NCBI RefSeq assembly: GCF_003326795.1
Contig: NZ_JPWI01000005.1
Location: forward strand, 124,001-188,000
Direction: 5' to 3'
DNA: 64,000 nt
DNA from: Thalassospira profundimaris
GTDB taxonomy: Bacteria > Pseudomonadota > Alphaproteobacteria > Rhodospirillales > Thalassospiraceae
In this document: positions 44,005 through 53,146 of the stretch, in pieces
Layout: every line of letters starts with the position of its first letter
Numbering within the stretch: the stretch's first letter is position 1
The notes under the pieces: generated by a model
Databases searched by the model: none
Told to the model about the DNA's origin: nothing
The model's input: the letters and a program-made list of their open reading frames with translations, nothing else
Position numbers and translations under genes: made by a program

Positions 44005-45085
44005 GGCCTTCCATCCCGATGACATTGCCCAGGCGCTTGATCGTGTTGCCTTTGACCGGCATGCCGGGTTTCATGACGGCGTGCGGGCCTATCAGCGCCA
44101 TCCCTATCAACGGCCGCGGGATGACGTGCGCAAGGACATCCCCGTCATCTGGGAAGACGGATCGACCTGCGTTTATGATTATGGCGGGCTGACCCCGAAA
44201 AAGGATCAGAAACCGGGCAAGATTGTCCTTCTGGTCCCGTCGCTGGTTAATCGCGGCTATATCCTTGATCTCAATGAAAAGCGCAGCTTTGCCCGCTATC
44301 TTGCCAAATGTGGCTATCGGCCGCTTCTGGTCGAGTGGGGCTATCCCGGCATGGACGAGGCCAATTTTGGCCTTGATGATTATATCGCCGCCCGTCTGGT
44401 CACTATCCTTCAGGATGTCGCTGACATGAATGGCGGCCCGGTGCCGCTGGTCGGCTATTGCATGGGCGGGGTTCTGGCATTGGCGGCAACGCTTCTGGAC
44501 CCGGCACAGGTGTCAAAACTTGTCCTGCTGGCAACGCCATGGGACTTCATGGCCGCCGGGCCGACCCAGTCGCGTATTGCTGCGGCCTTTGCGCCATCGC
44601 TTCCCCATATGCTGGCCATTCACGACACCCTGCCGGTCGATGTACTGCAAAGCCTGTTTGCCAGCCTCGATCCCTTCATGATCGGCGAAAAGTTCCGCCG
44701 CTTCGAAAAAATGGCATCCGCTTCGGCCAAGGCTCAGGACTTTGTCGCCCTTGAAGACTGGCTGAATGATGGCGTGCCCTTAACACGCCGGGTGTCGATT
44801 GATTGCCTGATCGGCTGGTATGTGGAAAACAAACCGGCCAAGGGCGAATGGCAGATTGACGGGATCGATATCAACCCGGCGGATTTGTCCTGTCCGGTGC
44901 TGGCAGTCATTCCGGAAAATGACCGCATCGTTCCGCCCGAAAGTGCGCAGGCCCTGTTTGATGTCTTCCCGGAAGAATTGCGGACCGAGCTTCATCCATC
45001 GGCCGGTCACATCGGCATGATGGTCGGCTCGCGCGCGGAAAAATCAACATGGGAACCGGTGACAAAATGGCTCGCCGGGCCATGA
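43799..45085 (+). CDS. phaC: PhaC-like polyhydroxyalkanoate synthase (alpha/beta hydrolase)
   Basis: A protein of about 428 residues. The alpha/beta-hydrolase core contains LVPSLVNRGYILDL and the synthase-type lipase box GYCMGG with Cys221 as nucleophile instead of serine, plus VIPENDRIVPP (Asp) and SAGHIGMMVGS (His). The Cys box is typical of PHA synthases rather than ordinary esterases. The likely start is the ATG at 43799, which follows AGGGGAAGA and makes the family-like GPRPLPMHMAVEM and SSRAALP region part of the protein. The reading frame therefore overlaps the PhaE-like gene by 206 bases. Starts at 43883 or 43895 would shorten the overlap. It polymerises (R)-3-hydroxyacyl-CoA on granules. 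Confidence 0.82.
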   Translation: MISPLKQKPLPPKRQSKKRAGPRPLPMHMAVEMTSWLSSRAALPIFLKQLLPWKPELKEQAESLLNEIEAFHPDDIAQALDRVAFDRHAGFHDGVRAYQRHPYQRPRDDVRKDIPVIWEDGSTCVYDYGGLTPKKDQKPGKIVLLVPSLVNRGYILDLNEKRSFARYLAKCGYRPLLVEWGYPGMDEANFGLDDYIAARLVTILQDVADMNGGPVPLVGYCMGGVLALAATLLDPAQVSKLVLLATPWDFMAAGPTQSRIAAAFAPSLPHMLAIHDTLPVDVLQSLFASLDPFMIGEKFRRFEKMASASAKAQDFVALEDWLNDGVPLTRRVSIDCLIGWYVENKPAKGEWQIDGIDINPADLSCPVLAVIPENDRIVPPESAQALFDVFPEELRTELHPSAGHIGMMVGSRAEKSTWEPVTKWLAGP

Positions 45086-45110
45086 TCGCTGCCTCAACCC
45101 GGCGACACAG

Positions 45111-46094
45111 TCACCCCGGTGTATCTGTCACCAGTTCATCGGATTTGCGATCCCACCGGATGGTCAGGCGGGCCAGAAGGGCGATGATGATCAATGTCAG
45201 GATCACCCGCCCGACCAGCACCACCCAGATATCTGCACCAAGGGCCAGCATGATCGCCGTATCCTCGATCAGGGAATGCGACAGCGACAACCAGCTCAGC
45301 GACAGGAAAAGTGTACGCGGCGGGTAATTGTTCTTGCGCGCATCATCAATGATCAGCGCCCCGCCAAATGTAAGACCCAGCAACACGCCAATGGTCGTGA
45401 CCGGTGCAACTTCACGCGACAGGCCCGAAACCCGAAGGATCGGTGACAGGGCAAGGGTGAATTTGTCGGTCAGGCCGGTGACCTTCATGACATCAAGCAC
45501 AACCAGAAGCCCGGTAATCACCACAAAGCTGACAATCAGTGATTTGATGGTCTGAACGACCCAGTCACCCCATCCGGCAAGGCCGGTTGCGGCTTGGGCA
45601 ACGTCGCTGCCTGCCATCCATGAAAAATCAACCGGTTCGGACAGCCAGCCGGTCATATTGCTGACCCATGTCACCAGCGCGCCATACCCGATGGCTGCCC
45701 CGACCCGAAGGGCGGTGGTGGCAATCAGGCTGGCACCGGCACGTTTGACAATCGCCTGTTCGACCGGAAGCCCGTGGGCAAACAGCATCATGGCGCAAAG
45801 TGCGCTCAGCTGCGCGGCGGTCATATCAAGATGGGCCGAAAGCCCGATGAATGCGCCAACCGCCCCATACATACTGACCAGCGCACAGGTCGCCCAGATG
45901 ATCCCGGCTTCTGGCGGCAGTCCGATCAACGCCATGACCGGGGTCAAAAGATCGGACGCCACTTCAATCGCGCCAAATTCCTCGGCAATGCGGACAATGA
46001 TCATCACCGGCAGCATGACCTTCACCAGGGTGACAAAAAGCTGCTGGCTGCGATTGATCAGATGAAAAACATAACGTTGCATGGCGCGTGTCAT
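45111..46094 (-). CDS. Nucleoside-recognition (Gate) domain membrane protein
   Basis: A protein of about 327 residues with eight or more hydrophobic segments. Motifs such as LVKVMLPVMIIVRIAEEFGA, LTPVMALIGLPPEAGI and VLLGLTFGGALIIDDARKNN are those of the nucleoside-recognition/Gate family that includes YjiG, YjiH, SpmA and SpmB. The transported molecule is not established for this group. The ATG at 46094 follows GGACAG; an in-frame ATG at 46187 would add 31 residues that look non-membrane and lack a ribosome site. Confidence 0.75.
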   Translation of the reverse strand: MTRAMQRYVFHLINRSQQLFVTLVKVMLPVMIIVRIAEEFGAIEVASDLLTPVMALIGLPPEAGIIWATCALVSMYGAVGAFIGLSAHLDMTAAQLSALCAMMLFAHGLPVEQAIVKRAGASLIATTALRVGAAIGYGALVTWVSNMTGWLSEPVDFSWMAGSDVAQAATGLAGWGDWVVQTIKSLIVSFVVITGLLVVLDVMKVTGLTDKFTLALSPILRVSGLSREVAPVTTIGVLLGLTFGGALIIDDARKNNYPPRTLFLSLSWLSLSHSLIEDTAIMLALGADIWVVLVGRVILTLIIIALLARLTIRWDRKSDELVTDTPG

Positions 46095-46465
46095 CGGGGC
46101 TTCTGTCCATCGTGCAAGATCCGCCGCATGCCGTTCGGGCGTCGGGCGGGTGGGGCCTGTCGGGGCGATCAAAAGTCGTCCCGGCATCTCTGGGGCAAAG
46201 ATGCCGGTCTGTCCATTACGTTCTTTGACAGGCTTTTCAAACCTGTCGGCGATAATTCGTCGCTGGTGGGCGAGGGTGTTTGACAGCGCCGATCATGCCA
46301 CGCGCAACGGCACGATGGTCGGCGAATTTGCGTAAAGATGCGCAATATAGAAGCGCAGAGTGATGAAATAGCGCTGCCAGATTGCGCAAAGGCCCCGCAA
46401 GCAGGGATCAAACACCCGGAAGGGGAGATATGATGTCGGGTTTCCTGAAAGCGCGCCAAAGGCGA
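46095..46465. other. Gene-poor region upstream of the Gate-domain gene
   Basis: About 370 bases, part of which may encode an N-terminal extension of the Gate-domain gene. A 38-codon plus-strand frame at 46430-46546 has a good GGGGAGAT ribosome site but runs antisense into gntR. I see no other structure. Confidence 0.5.
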
Positions 46466-47161
46466 TTACGAAAGCAAGGAGGCATATTCTTCATCGGTGC
46501 GTCGGCGGCTTTTGGTGCGCTGATTGATGTTCGCAGACGGCAATGAAATCGACCGGTTGATCACCAGAATATGTTCTTCCAGCAGCGCCTGGGCATCATC
46601 AAACAGGCGGTTCGCCATCAGGTCGCGCATCTGCGTATGCTCGGCAAAGGATCTTTGCCAGAAATCCCCTTCGCCCGATTGTAAATGGGCACGCAAAGCT
46701 TCCAGCGCAGTCGCCGTCAGATCATAAGCCTTTTCCAGATAACGGTTACCGGCGTGATGCAGGATTACCCGGTGATAGGCACTATCCGCGCGGCTATAGA
46801 GTGTGAATTCATCAACATCAATAGCATGCTGCATTTGCGCGATCGCAGCGGAAAGCCCATGCACAAGACCGTCAGGATCACGCGCCAGCGCACTGCCAAG
46901 CGCCTCGCGCTCCAGCATTGCGCGGAAATGGCTCATTTCTTTGACTTCCTGCGGCGTGGGTGTGAACACATAAGTCCCTGCCTGCGGCACAATGCTGACC
47001 AGTCCCATGTCGCGCAGGTCTGTGAATGCCGCGCGGACAGGCGCTTTGCTCATGCCAAGCGCACGGGCAATCTGTTCCTCGGACAACCGTTCGCCAAATT
47101 CCAATTTGCCCGACACGATTGCATCGCGAAGTCGTTCACAAGCTTCCTGAGTGAGCGACAC
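46466..47161 (-). CDS. GntR-family regulator, FCD (FadR) subfamily
   Basis: A 231-residue protein: the N-terminal winged HTH (LRDAIVSGKLEFGERLSEEQ, then ARALGMSKAPVRAAF) and the C-terminal all-helical FCD ligand domain (about 75-210), with its metal-binding-type residues spread over FRAMLERE, DSAYHRVILHHAGNRYL and FAEHTQMRDLM. FCD regulators respond to organic acids. The start is a GTG at 47161 directly preceded by AAGGAGAG. It is divergent from a 2-hydroxyacid dehydrogenase and TRAP transporter genes, which it probably controls through the palindrome at 47274. Confidence 0.9.
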   Translation of the reverse strand: MSLTQEACERLRDAIVSGKLEFGERLSEEQIARALGMSKAPVRAAFTDLRDMGLVSIVPQAGTYVFTPTPQEVKEMSHFRAMLEREALGSALARDPDGLVHGLSAAIAQMQHAIDVDEFTLYSRADSAYHRVILHHAGNRYLEKAYDLTATALEALRAHLQSGEGDFWQRSFAEHTQMRDLMANRLFDDAQALLEEHILVINRSISLPSANINQRTKSRRRTDEEYASLLS

Positions 47162-47257
47162 GGCACTCTCCTTCGAATTTCAGATCAGTTGCGTGATGGC
47201 ACCATTTGCCATCAATCCCATGATTTTGTTCGGCTATCAAACACCAAAAAAACAATG

Positions 47258-47291
47258 TTGACAAGGAATTAAAATTCTAGAATTCTAGAAT
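47258..47291 (+). promoter_or_regulatory. Promoter with overlapping perfect 18-bp palindrome
   Basis: TTGACA (47258-47263) is followed, after 17 bases, by a -10 region that falls inside ATTCTAGAATTCTAGAAT (47274-47291), a perfect 18-bp palindrome. It sits in the divergent gap between gntR and the dehydrogenase gene, where a repressor would block RNA polymerase. It is a candidate GntR operator. Confidence 0.6.
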
Positions 47292-47337
47292 GACAATTCA
47301 ACGATACCTGATGCCGACGAACCCCGAAGAGGTCCAT

Positions 47338-48375
47338 ATGTCTCGCTTCCGCCTACTCACACCCGATGCCCAATATCCGGACGATGCGCAGATCGAGCGC
47401 CGCACATCTGGCGACCAGGTCGATTGGGATATTTACCGGGAACGTTTACCTGAAAACATTCCGGCCGATGTGCTGGGCAAGTGCGATGCGATGGTTGTTT
47501 GGCATGAAATGCCAGTCACCCGTGCGGTGATTGCAAAGCTTGATCGCTGCCGGATCATCGTGCGTGCCGGTGTGGGTTTTGATCACATTGATCTTGATGC
47601 GGCAGCCGAGGCGGGCATTCCTGTGTGCAATACGCCGGACTACGGCACAAGCGAGGTCGCCGATCATGCCATTGCCTTGATGCTGACCATGCGCCGTGGC
47701 ATCAACTCCTACCACAGGAACCTGATGGACTCGCCGCGCGTCGGTTTTGACCACGCCCGTGCTCCGTTACTGGCGCGCCTTCGCGGTAAAACATTCGGGG
47801 TTGTTGGTCTTGGGCGCATTGGCATTGCCGCAGCACTGCGGGCAAAGGCATTTGGCATGCGCGTTCTGGCATACGATCCGCTGGTGTCCAGGGGAACGGA
47901 AATCGCCGTCGGTGTTGACCGCTGTGACCGTCTTGAAGATCTTCTTTCGCAAAGTGATGTGGTCAGCTTGCATTGCCCGCTGACAACCGAAAGCCACAAG
48001 ATGATCAATGCGGAACGGCTGGCCTTGATGCAGCCCCATGCACTTCTGATCAACACTGCACGTGGCGCAATTGTCGATATTGACGCTTTGCTTGATGCCT
48101 TGCGCAGCGGCACGATAGCCGGTGCCGGTATTGATGTGCTACCGGTAGAGCCGCCAGCACCTGAAGACGCCATTGCCCTGGCCTATGCCAATGGCAAAGA
48201 CCCGATTGTTGGCGAAAGACTGTTCTTGACGCCTCATGCCGCATGGTCGAGCCCGGAAAGTGTCGCTGATGCCCGCCGTCTCTCGGTTGAAACGGCGATG
48301 CAATATCTGCGGGACGGCTCGCTGCGTAACCTCGTCAATGCACCGGCGCAAAAACGTTTCAGTGGCGCAGCCTGA
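47338..48375 (+). CDS. D-isomer-specific 2-hydroxyacid dehydrogenase (CtBP-like)
   Basis: A 345-residue protein. The NAD-binding Rossmann motif is VVGLGRIG in GKTFGVVGLGRIGIAAA. The catalytic Arg, Glu and His fall in INTARGAIVD, the LPVEPP segment and LTPHAAW. IVRAGVGFDHIDLDAA and YGTSEVADHAIALML are typical of the CtBP/phosphoglycerate-dehydrogenase-like group. It reduces or oxidises a 2-oxo/2-hydroxyacid, and the substrate is unknown. The ATG at 47338 follows GAGGT; an upstream ATG at 47290 overlaps the operator and is unlikely. It is the first gene of the catabolic run to 53986. Confidence 0.88.
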   Translation: MSRFRLLTPDAQYPDDAQIERRTSGDQVDWDIYRERLPENIPADVLGKCDAMVVWHEMPVTRAVIAKLDRCRIIVRAGVGFDHIDLDAAAEAGIPVCNTPDYGTSEVADHAIALMLTMRRGINSYHRNLMDSPRVGFDHARAPLLARLRGKTFGVVGLGRIGIAAALRAKAFGMRVLAYDPLVSRGTEIAVGVDRCDRLEDLLSQSDVVSLHCPLTTESHKMINAERLALMQPHALLINTARGAIVDIDALLDALRSGTIAGAGIDVLPVEPPAPEDAIALAYANGKDPIVGERLFLTPHAAWSSPESVADARRLSVETAMQYLRDGSLRNLVNAPAQKRFSGAA

Positions 48376-48461
48376 TTTTGGCGCGCCCTGCAATCCTGCT
48401 TACGAAATGGTCCAAAGGCATGGGATCACCAAAACATGCCGTAAACAGGGAGGAAAATATA

Positions 48462-49478
48462 ATGAAACGAACACATCTGAAAATAGCTCTCGCCGTCCTT
48501 ATGCTTAGCGGCACAGCCGCAACAGCTCAGGAATTTGATCTTACTTTCCAGTCGGTTGATCCGGCCGGAAATCCCAACTTCGCTATTCAGAAAGAATGGA
48601 CCGAACGCGTTCACAAAATGTCGGGCGGGCGCATTGCCATTGAACTTCTACCCGTTGGCTCGGTCGTGGAATATAACGAAACTCAGGAAGCTGTCGGTGC
48701 CGGTATTCTCGATGGTCATGTCACCGATGTAAGCTATTTCTCTGGTAAGGACCCGGCATTCGGTCTGATCGCCAACCCGATCGGTGCATGGGCCTCGCCC
48801 GACGAAATGTTCCGCTTCATCAATTATGGTGGCGGGTACGAGTTGATGAACGAACTTGAAGGGCCCTATGGCCTGCATTTTGTCGGTGCGACGACAACCG
48901 GCCTTGAAGGTTTTGTTTCTGACCGTCCGCTGGATGGTGTTGCCGATCTTAAAGGTCTGAAAGTCCGCGCACCCGAAGGCCTCATTCAGGAAGTCTTTGC
49001 CGCCGCGGGGGCTGTCCCGGTGAACCTGCCTTATTCCGAGGTTTACACGTCCCTTGATAAAGGTGTGATTGATGCCGCCGATTCCACGGTGTTCTCAACC
49101 AACCACCAGCAGGGCCTGCACAAGGTCGCAGTTCACCCCGTCTATCCGGGTTTCCATTCCATGCCGCTGGTCGAAGTGGCCATGAACCTCGAAAAATGGA
49201 ACTCGATGCCCGAAGACCTGCAAGAAATCATGACCGTTTCGGTACGTGACTTTGCCCAGGATGCGGTGGCCAGACTGTCAATGAATGACCTGAAAGCGGT
49301 GGCAGAAGCCAACGCAGATCCTTCGATCACCGTGCATAACTGGCCGGCAGAAGAACGCGCAAAATTCCGCGCTATTGCCATGGGCCAGTGGTCAAAAGTC
49401 GCTGCAAGCTCCGAGAATGCGCAAAAGGTCTATGACTTGCTGACCGAATATCTGAAATCCCAAGGTCTCTTGAACTGA
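48462..49478 (+). CDS. dctP: TRAP transporter substrate-binding protein (DctP family)
   Basis: A 338-residue periplasmic protein with a signal peptide ending GTAATAQ. The body matches the DctP fold: VHKMSGGRIAIELLPVGSVV, DLKGLKVRAPEG and the conserved arginine region that binds the carboxylate, then VPVNLPYSEVYTSLDKGVID. It captures an organic acid for the following DctQ and DctM. The ligand is not predictable; the binding residues suggest a monocarboxylate. A strong GGGAGGAAAATATA ribosome site precedes it. Confidence 0.9.
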   Translation: MKRTHLKIALAVLMLSGTAATAQEFDLTFQSVDPAGNPNFAIQKEWTERVHKMSGGRIAIELLPVGSVVEYNETQEAVGAGILDGHVTDVSYFSGKDPAFGLIANPIGAWASPDEMFRFINYGGGYELMNELEGPYGLHFVGATTTGLEGFVSDRPLDGVADLKGLKVRAPEGLIQEVFAAAGAVPVNLPYSEVYTSLDKGVIDAADSTVFSTNHQQGLHKVAVHPVYPGFHSMPLVEVAMNLEKWNSMPEDLQEIMTVSVRDFAQDAVARLSMNDLKAVAEANADPSITVHNWPAEERAKFRAIAMGQWSKVAASSENAQKVYDLLTEYLKSQGLLN

Positions 49479-49554
49479 CAGGATGCTTCCGGGCGCAGGT
49501 GATGCGCCCGGACCTCTCCCCGATCATCACTCCGCTTGAAACGATTGGTCCGCC

Positions 49555-50154
49555 ATGTCAGTGCTTCCCGATCATACCCCTGCCACGCCCGATTTCCCCC
49601 AATCGGATAAACCCCAATTGGAATATCTGCCACAGGCCGGTTGGCTTGGACGCGCCATCACCGTTGCCGCACGTGCTTTTGCGATTTGTATCATCGCAGC
49701 CATGGCGATCCTCGTCATGGAGGTTTTCCTGCGCTACGTGTTCAACCGACCGACCGTGTGGGCACATGAGACAACCATATTTCTAAGTGCCGTCACCTTT
49801 ATCTTTGGCGGACTTTACTGTGTTGCACGGAACACGCATATCCGCGTTGTCCTGATCTATGATGTCGTCAGGTCGTCTGCGCGCCGTGCGCTTGACGTCG
49901 TTATTTCAATCGCCTGCCTGGGTGTCAGTCTGTTTTTCGCATGGGCATCTTGGCTGATGGCGAAAAAGGCGATGTTCCGTCCGGATGGCAGTTTCTCTCT
50001 GGAAACCACCGGCAGCGCCTGGAACTCACCTGCGCCCGCAGTTTTGAAAATATTCCTGCTCTGTGTGCTCGTTGTCATGAGCGTCCAGTTTCTCATCCTC
50101 ACTTTCAATTACGCACGTGGCCCCAAAGCGCCACAAGGGTATGACGATGTTTGA
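49555..50154 (+). CDS. dctQ: TRAP transporter small permease (DctQ family)
   Basis: A 199-residue protein with four membrane helices and a hydrophilic N-terminus of about 35 residues. The DctQ signature is visible in MEVFLRYVFNRPTVWAHE (R-Y-x-F-x-x-x-x-W-x-E). It pairs with DctM in the inner membrane. Its stop overlaps the DctM start by eight bases. Confidence 0.9.
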   Translation: MSVLPDHTPATPDFPQSDKPQLEYLPQAGWLGRAITVAARAFAICIIAAMAILVMEVFLRYVFNRPTVWAHETTIFLSAVTFIFGGLYCVARNTHIRVVLIYDVVRSSARRALDVVISIACLGVSLFFAWASWLMAKKAMFRPDGSFSLETTGSAWNSPAPAVLKIFLLCVLVVMSVQFLILTFNYARGPKAPQGYDDV

Positions 50155-51475
50155 CCTTCTTGATCTTGGACTGAACCTCAAGGCGCTGGGAATCGGCTGG
50201 GGAACATTGCTGATGTTCGCCCTTCTGGTCGGATTTCTCCTGACCGGTGCGCCGTTGGCAATGGTGACGCTGTTTGTCGCGCTGATCTTTGCGGTGGGCT
50301 GGTTTGGGCCAGGCTCGGTGCCTTTGATCACCAGTCGCGTTTACAGTTTCGTCTCATCCTTTGTGTTTGTCTCGGTGCCGATGTTTGTGCTGATGGCAGC
50401 GATACTTGATCGTTCCGGGATTGCGCGTGACCTGTTTGACGCGATGAAACTCATTGGTGGCCGCCTTCGTGGCGGGGTCGCTGTTCAGACGATTTTCGTT
50501 GCCGTCATCCTTGCGGCAATGAGTGGCATCATTGGCGGTGAAATTGTGCTGCTTGGCCTCGTCGCCCTGCCACAGATGCTGCGCCTGGGCTATAACCGGC
50601 GTTTGGCAATCGGCGTTGTGTGTGCTGGCGGATCGCTGGGCACAATGGTGCCGCCCTCCATCGTTTTGATCATTTACGGTTTGACCGCGAATGTCTCGGT
50701 TGGAGATCTTTTTACAGCAGCCTTCCTGCCGGGTTTCATGCTGGCGGGGCTCTATATTGCCTACATTTTGCTGCGTTCCTATCTTGATCCGAACGCCGCC
50801 CCGCCCACACCGGTAGAACGTGTTTCGCTTCGCGATAACTTGCCGCTGCTGCGTGGTCTTGTTCTGCCGTTTCTGGTCGTTTTTTCCGTACTGGGATCAA
50901 TTTATGGCGGCATCGCCTCGGTCACCGAGGCTTCTGCCATCGGCGTTGCCGGTGTCATCCTGTCCACGATTTTGCGCCGGGAATTCTCGTTTGGCATGTT
51001 GCTTGATGCGGCCCTGCATACGCTGGCAACAGTCGGCATGATCATGTGGATCGGCATTGGTGCAAGCGCACTGGTCGGTGTCTATAACCTGATGGGCGGC
51101 ATCCGCTTCATATCACAGATGATCACCGGTATTTCGGACGAGCCGATGGTGATTATCCTGTTCATGATGCTGATCCTTTTCATTCTCGGCATGTTTCTGG
51201 ACTGGGTTGGCATCGCACTTTTGACCATGCCCATTTTCGTGCCGATCATTCTTCATCTTGGTTATGACCCGGTCTGGTTTGGCGTGCTGTTTGCCATGAA
51301 CATGCAGGTCTCTTTCCTGACACCGCCTTTCGGGCCCGCCGCGTTTTATCTGAAAAGCGTAACCCCGCCCGATATCACTCTTGGCGAGATATTCAGATCC
51401 CTTGCGCCGTTCATTTGCCTTCAGGTGCTGGCCGTTGGTCTTCTGGTCCTTTTCCCGGCAATCGCAATTTACTAG
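50147..51475 (+). CDS. dctM: TRAP transporter large permease (DctM family)
   Basis: A 442-residue protein with about twelve membrane helices. Blocks such as FLLTGAPLAMV, LLGLVALPQMLRLGYNR, CAGGSLGTMVPPSIVLIIYG and LDWVGIALLTMPIFVPII are typical of DctM, the sodium-coupled transport subunit. The ATG at 50147, overlapping dctQ, is preferred because AAGGGT lies at good spacing; an ATG six bases earlier would be too close to it. Confidence 0.92.
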   Translation: MFDLLDLGLNLKALGIGWGTLLMFALLVGFLLTGAPLAMVTLFVALIFAVGWFGPGSVPLITSRVYSFVSSFVFVSVPMFVLMAAILDRSGIARDLFDAMKLIGGRLRGGVAVQTIFVAVILAAMSGIIGGEIVLLGLVALPQMLRLGYNRRLAIGVVCAGGSLGTMVPPSIVLIIYGLTANVSVGDLFTAAFLPGFMLAGLYIAYILLRSYLDPNAAPPTPVERVSLRDNLPLLRGLVLPFLVVFSVLGSIYGGIASVTEASAIGVAGVILSTILRREFSFGMLLDAALHTLATVGMIMWIGIGASALVGVYNLMGGIRFISQMITGISDEPMVIILFMMLILFILGMFLDWVGIALLTMPIFVPIILHLGYDPVWFGVLFAMNMQVSFLTPPFGPAAFYLKSVTPPDITLGEIFRSLAPFICLQVLAVGLLVLFPAIAIY

Positions 51476-51497
51476 CACACTATTTCCAGGTACCGAC

Positions 51498-53105
51498 ATG
51501 ACACGCAATTTAGACGGCGAGTACGATTACATCATCATTGGCGCCGGGACGGCCGGATGTGTGCTTGCAAATCGGCTCAGCGATAATCCTGCCAACCGTG
51601 TTCTTCTGATTGAGGCGGGCGGAAAAGATACCTATCCGTGGATACATATTCCGGTTGGCTATCTTTACTGTATGGGTAATCCGCGCACCGACTGGATGAT
51701 GAAAACCACCAGCGAAGCGGGCCTGAACGGGCGCCAGCTGGCCTATCCGCGCGGCAAGGTTCTGGGCGGATGCAGCTCGATCAACGGCATGATCTATATG
51801 CGCGGTCAGGCTGCGGACTATGACGGCTGGGCGCAGATGGGCAATACCGGCTGGGGCTGGGATGATGTGCTTCCCTATTTCATCCGCTCGCAGGACCGCC
51901 CGGGTGGTGACGGTCAAATCCACGGGCAGGGCGGCGAATGGAAAGTTGCCCGCCAGCGCCTCAAATGGGATCTGCTCGATGACTTTCAGCGTGCTGCCCA
52001 GGAAATGGGGATACCGCCGACCGATGATTTCAACAGCGGCGACAATGAAGGGGCCGGTTATTTCGAGGTCAACCAGAATGGCGGCCGCCGCTGGAGTGCC
52101 GCGCGTGCCTTCCTTAAACCGGCTCTCAAACGCCCCAATCTGCGCCTGTTAACCCATGCCCATGTTCAAAAGATCACGTTTGAGGATGGCCGTGCGACGG
52201 CTGTGAAAATCTTGCGGGGCGGTGTGGTTCATACTGCCTCGGCCAAGGCAGAGATCCTTCTTGCCGCCGGGGCGATCCATTCGCCCTTGCTGCTTGAAGC
52301 GTCGGGCATCGGGCAGGGTGACCGTCTCAAAAATGCGGGCATTGATGTGTATCGCGATATGCAGGATGTCGGCGAAAATCTTCAGGATCATCTTCAGCTG
52401 CGGATGGTTTTCCGCGTTGAAAATGCCCGCACACTTAACCAGATCGCCAATTCCTGGTCGGGGAAGATCGGCATGGCGGCAAGCTATTTGTGGAACCGCT
52501 CCGGCCCCTTGTCCATGGCCCCGAGCCAGTTCGGGATTTTCACCAAAAGTCGTCCCGAAATGGCAACGCCGGACCTTGAATATCACATTCAACCACTATC
52601 AACCGACAAGCTGGGCGAACCGCTCCATCCCTATCCGGCTGTGACGGTATCGGTGTGCAACCTGCGCCCGGACAGTCGGGGTTCTACCCACATCTCGAAC
52701 GCGGGCCCGTCTGCGCATCCCGACATTTCACCACGCTATCTAACTACAGACAGTGACGTCGATATTGCTGTGCGCGCACTGCGCCAGGCGCGGCACTTGA
52801 TGACCATGCCAGCTTTGGAAAAATATGCGCCGACCGAAAATTTGCCCGGTGCGGACATAACAGATGATGCCAGTCTGGCCCGTGCCGCTGGTGACATTGG
52901 TACAACCATTTTCCATCCCGTCGGAACTTGCCGTATGGGCGTTGATGATGACGCGGTGGTTGACCCGCAATTGCGGGTGCGGGGTGTGGAAGGTTTGCGG
53001 GTCGTTGATGCGTCCATCATGCCGCGCATTGTATCGGGAAATACCGCGACACCGGTTGTGATGATTGCGGAAAAAGCCGCTGACATGATCTTGCGCTCTG
53101 CCTGA
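51498..53105 (+). CDS. GMC-family FAD oxidoreductase
   Basis: A 535-residue flavoprotein. The N-terminal dinucleotide motif IIIGAGTAGCVLANRLS, the GMC signatures GKVLGGCSSINGMIYMRG and AGAIHSPLLLEASGIG, and the C-terminal catalytic HPVGTCRMG and IVSGNTATPVVMIAEKAAD are all present. Enzymes of this group oxidise alcohols (choline, glucose, polyethylene glycol and others) to aldehydes. The substrate is unknown; its place between the TRAP genes and an FAH-family gene suggests the imported compound carries a hydroxyl group. It starts 22 bases after dctM. Confidence 0.92.
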   Translation: MTRNLDGEYDYIIIGAGTAGCVLANRLSDNPANRVLLIEAGGKDTYPWIHIPVGYLYCMGNPRTDWMMKTTSEAGLNGRQLAYPRGKVLGGCSSINGMIYMRGQAADYDGWAQMGNTGWGWDDVLPYFIRSQDRPGGDGQIHGQGGEWKVARQRLKWDLLDDFQRAAQEMGIPPTDDFNSGDNEGAGYFEVNQNGGRRWSAARAFLKPALKRPNLRLLTHAHVQKITFEDGRATAVKILRGGVVHTASAKAEILLAAGAIHSPLLLEASGIGQGDRLKNAGIDVYRDMQDVGENLQDHLQLRMVFRVENARTLNQIANSWSGKIGMAASYLWNRSGPLSMAPSQFGIFTKSRPEMATPDLEYHIQPLSTDKLGEPLHPYPAVTVSVCNLRPDSRGSTHISNAGPSAHPDISPRYLTTDSDVDIAVRALRQARHLMTMPALEKYAPTENLPGADITDDASLARAAGDIGTTIFHPVGTCRMGVDDDAVVDPQLRVRGVEGLRVVDASIMPRIVSGNTATPVVMIAEKAADMILRSA

Positions 53106-53146
53106 CAGCGCATTTGAAAGACCATTTTTTCGAAAAGGATTGAATT

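Noticed and set aside
46430..46546. 38-codon plus-strand frame with GGGGAGAT before its ATG
   Set aside because: It runs antisense into the end of the well-supported GntR gene and is dominated by Arg and Gly. The ribosome site is good, so it is rejected only with moderate certainty.
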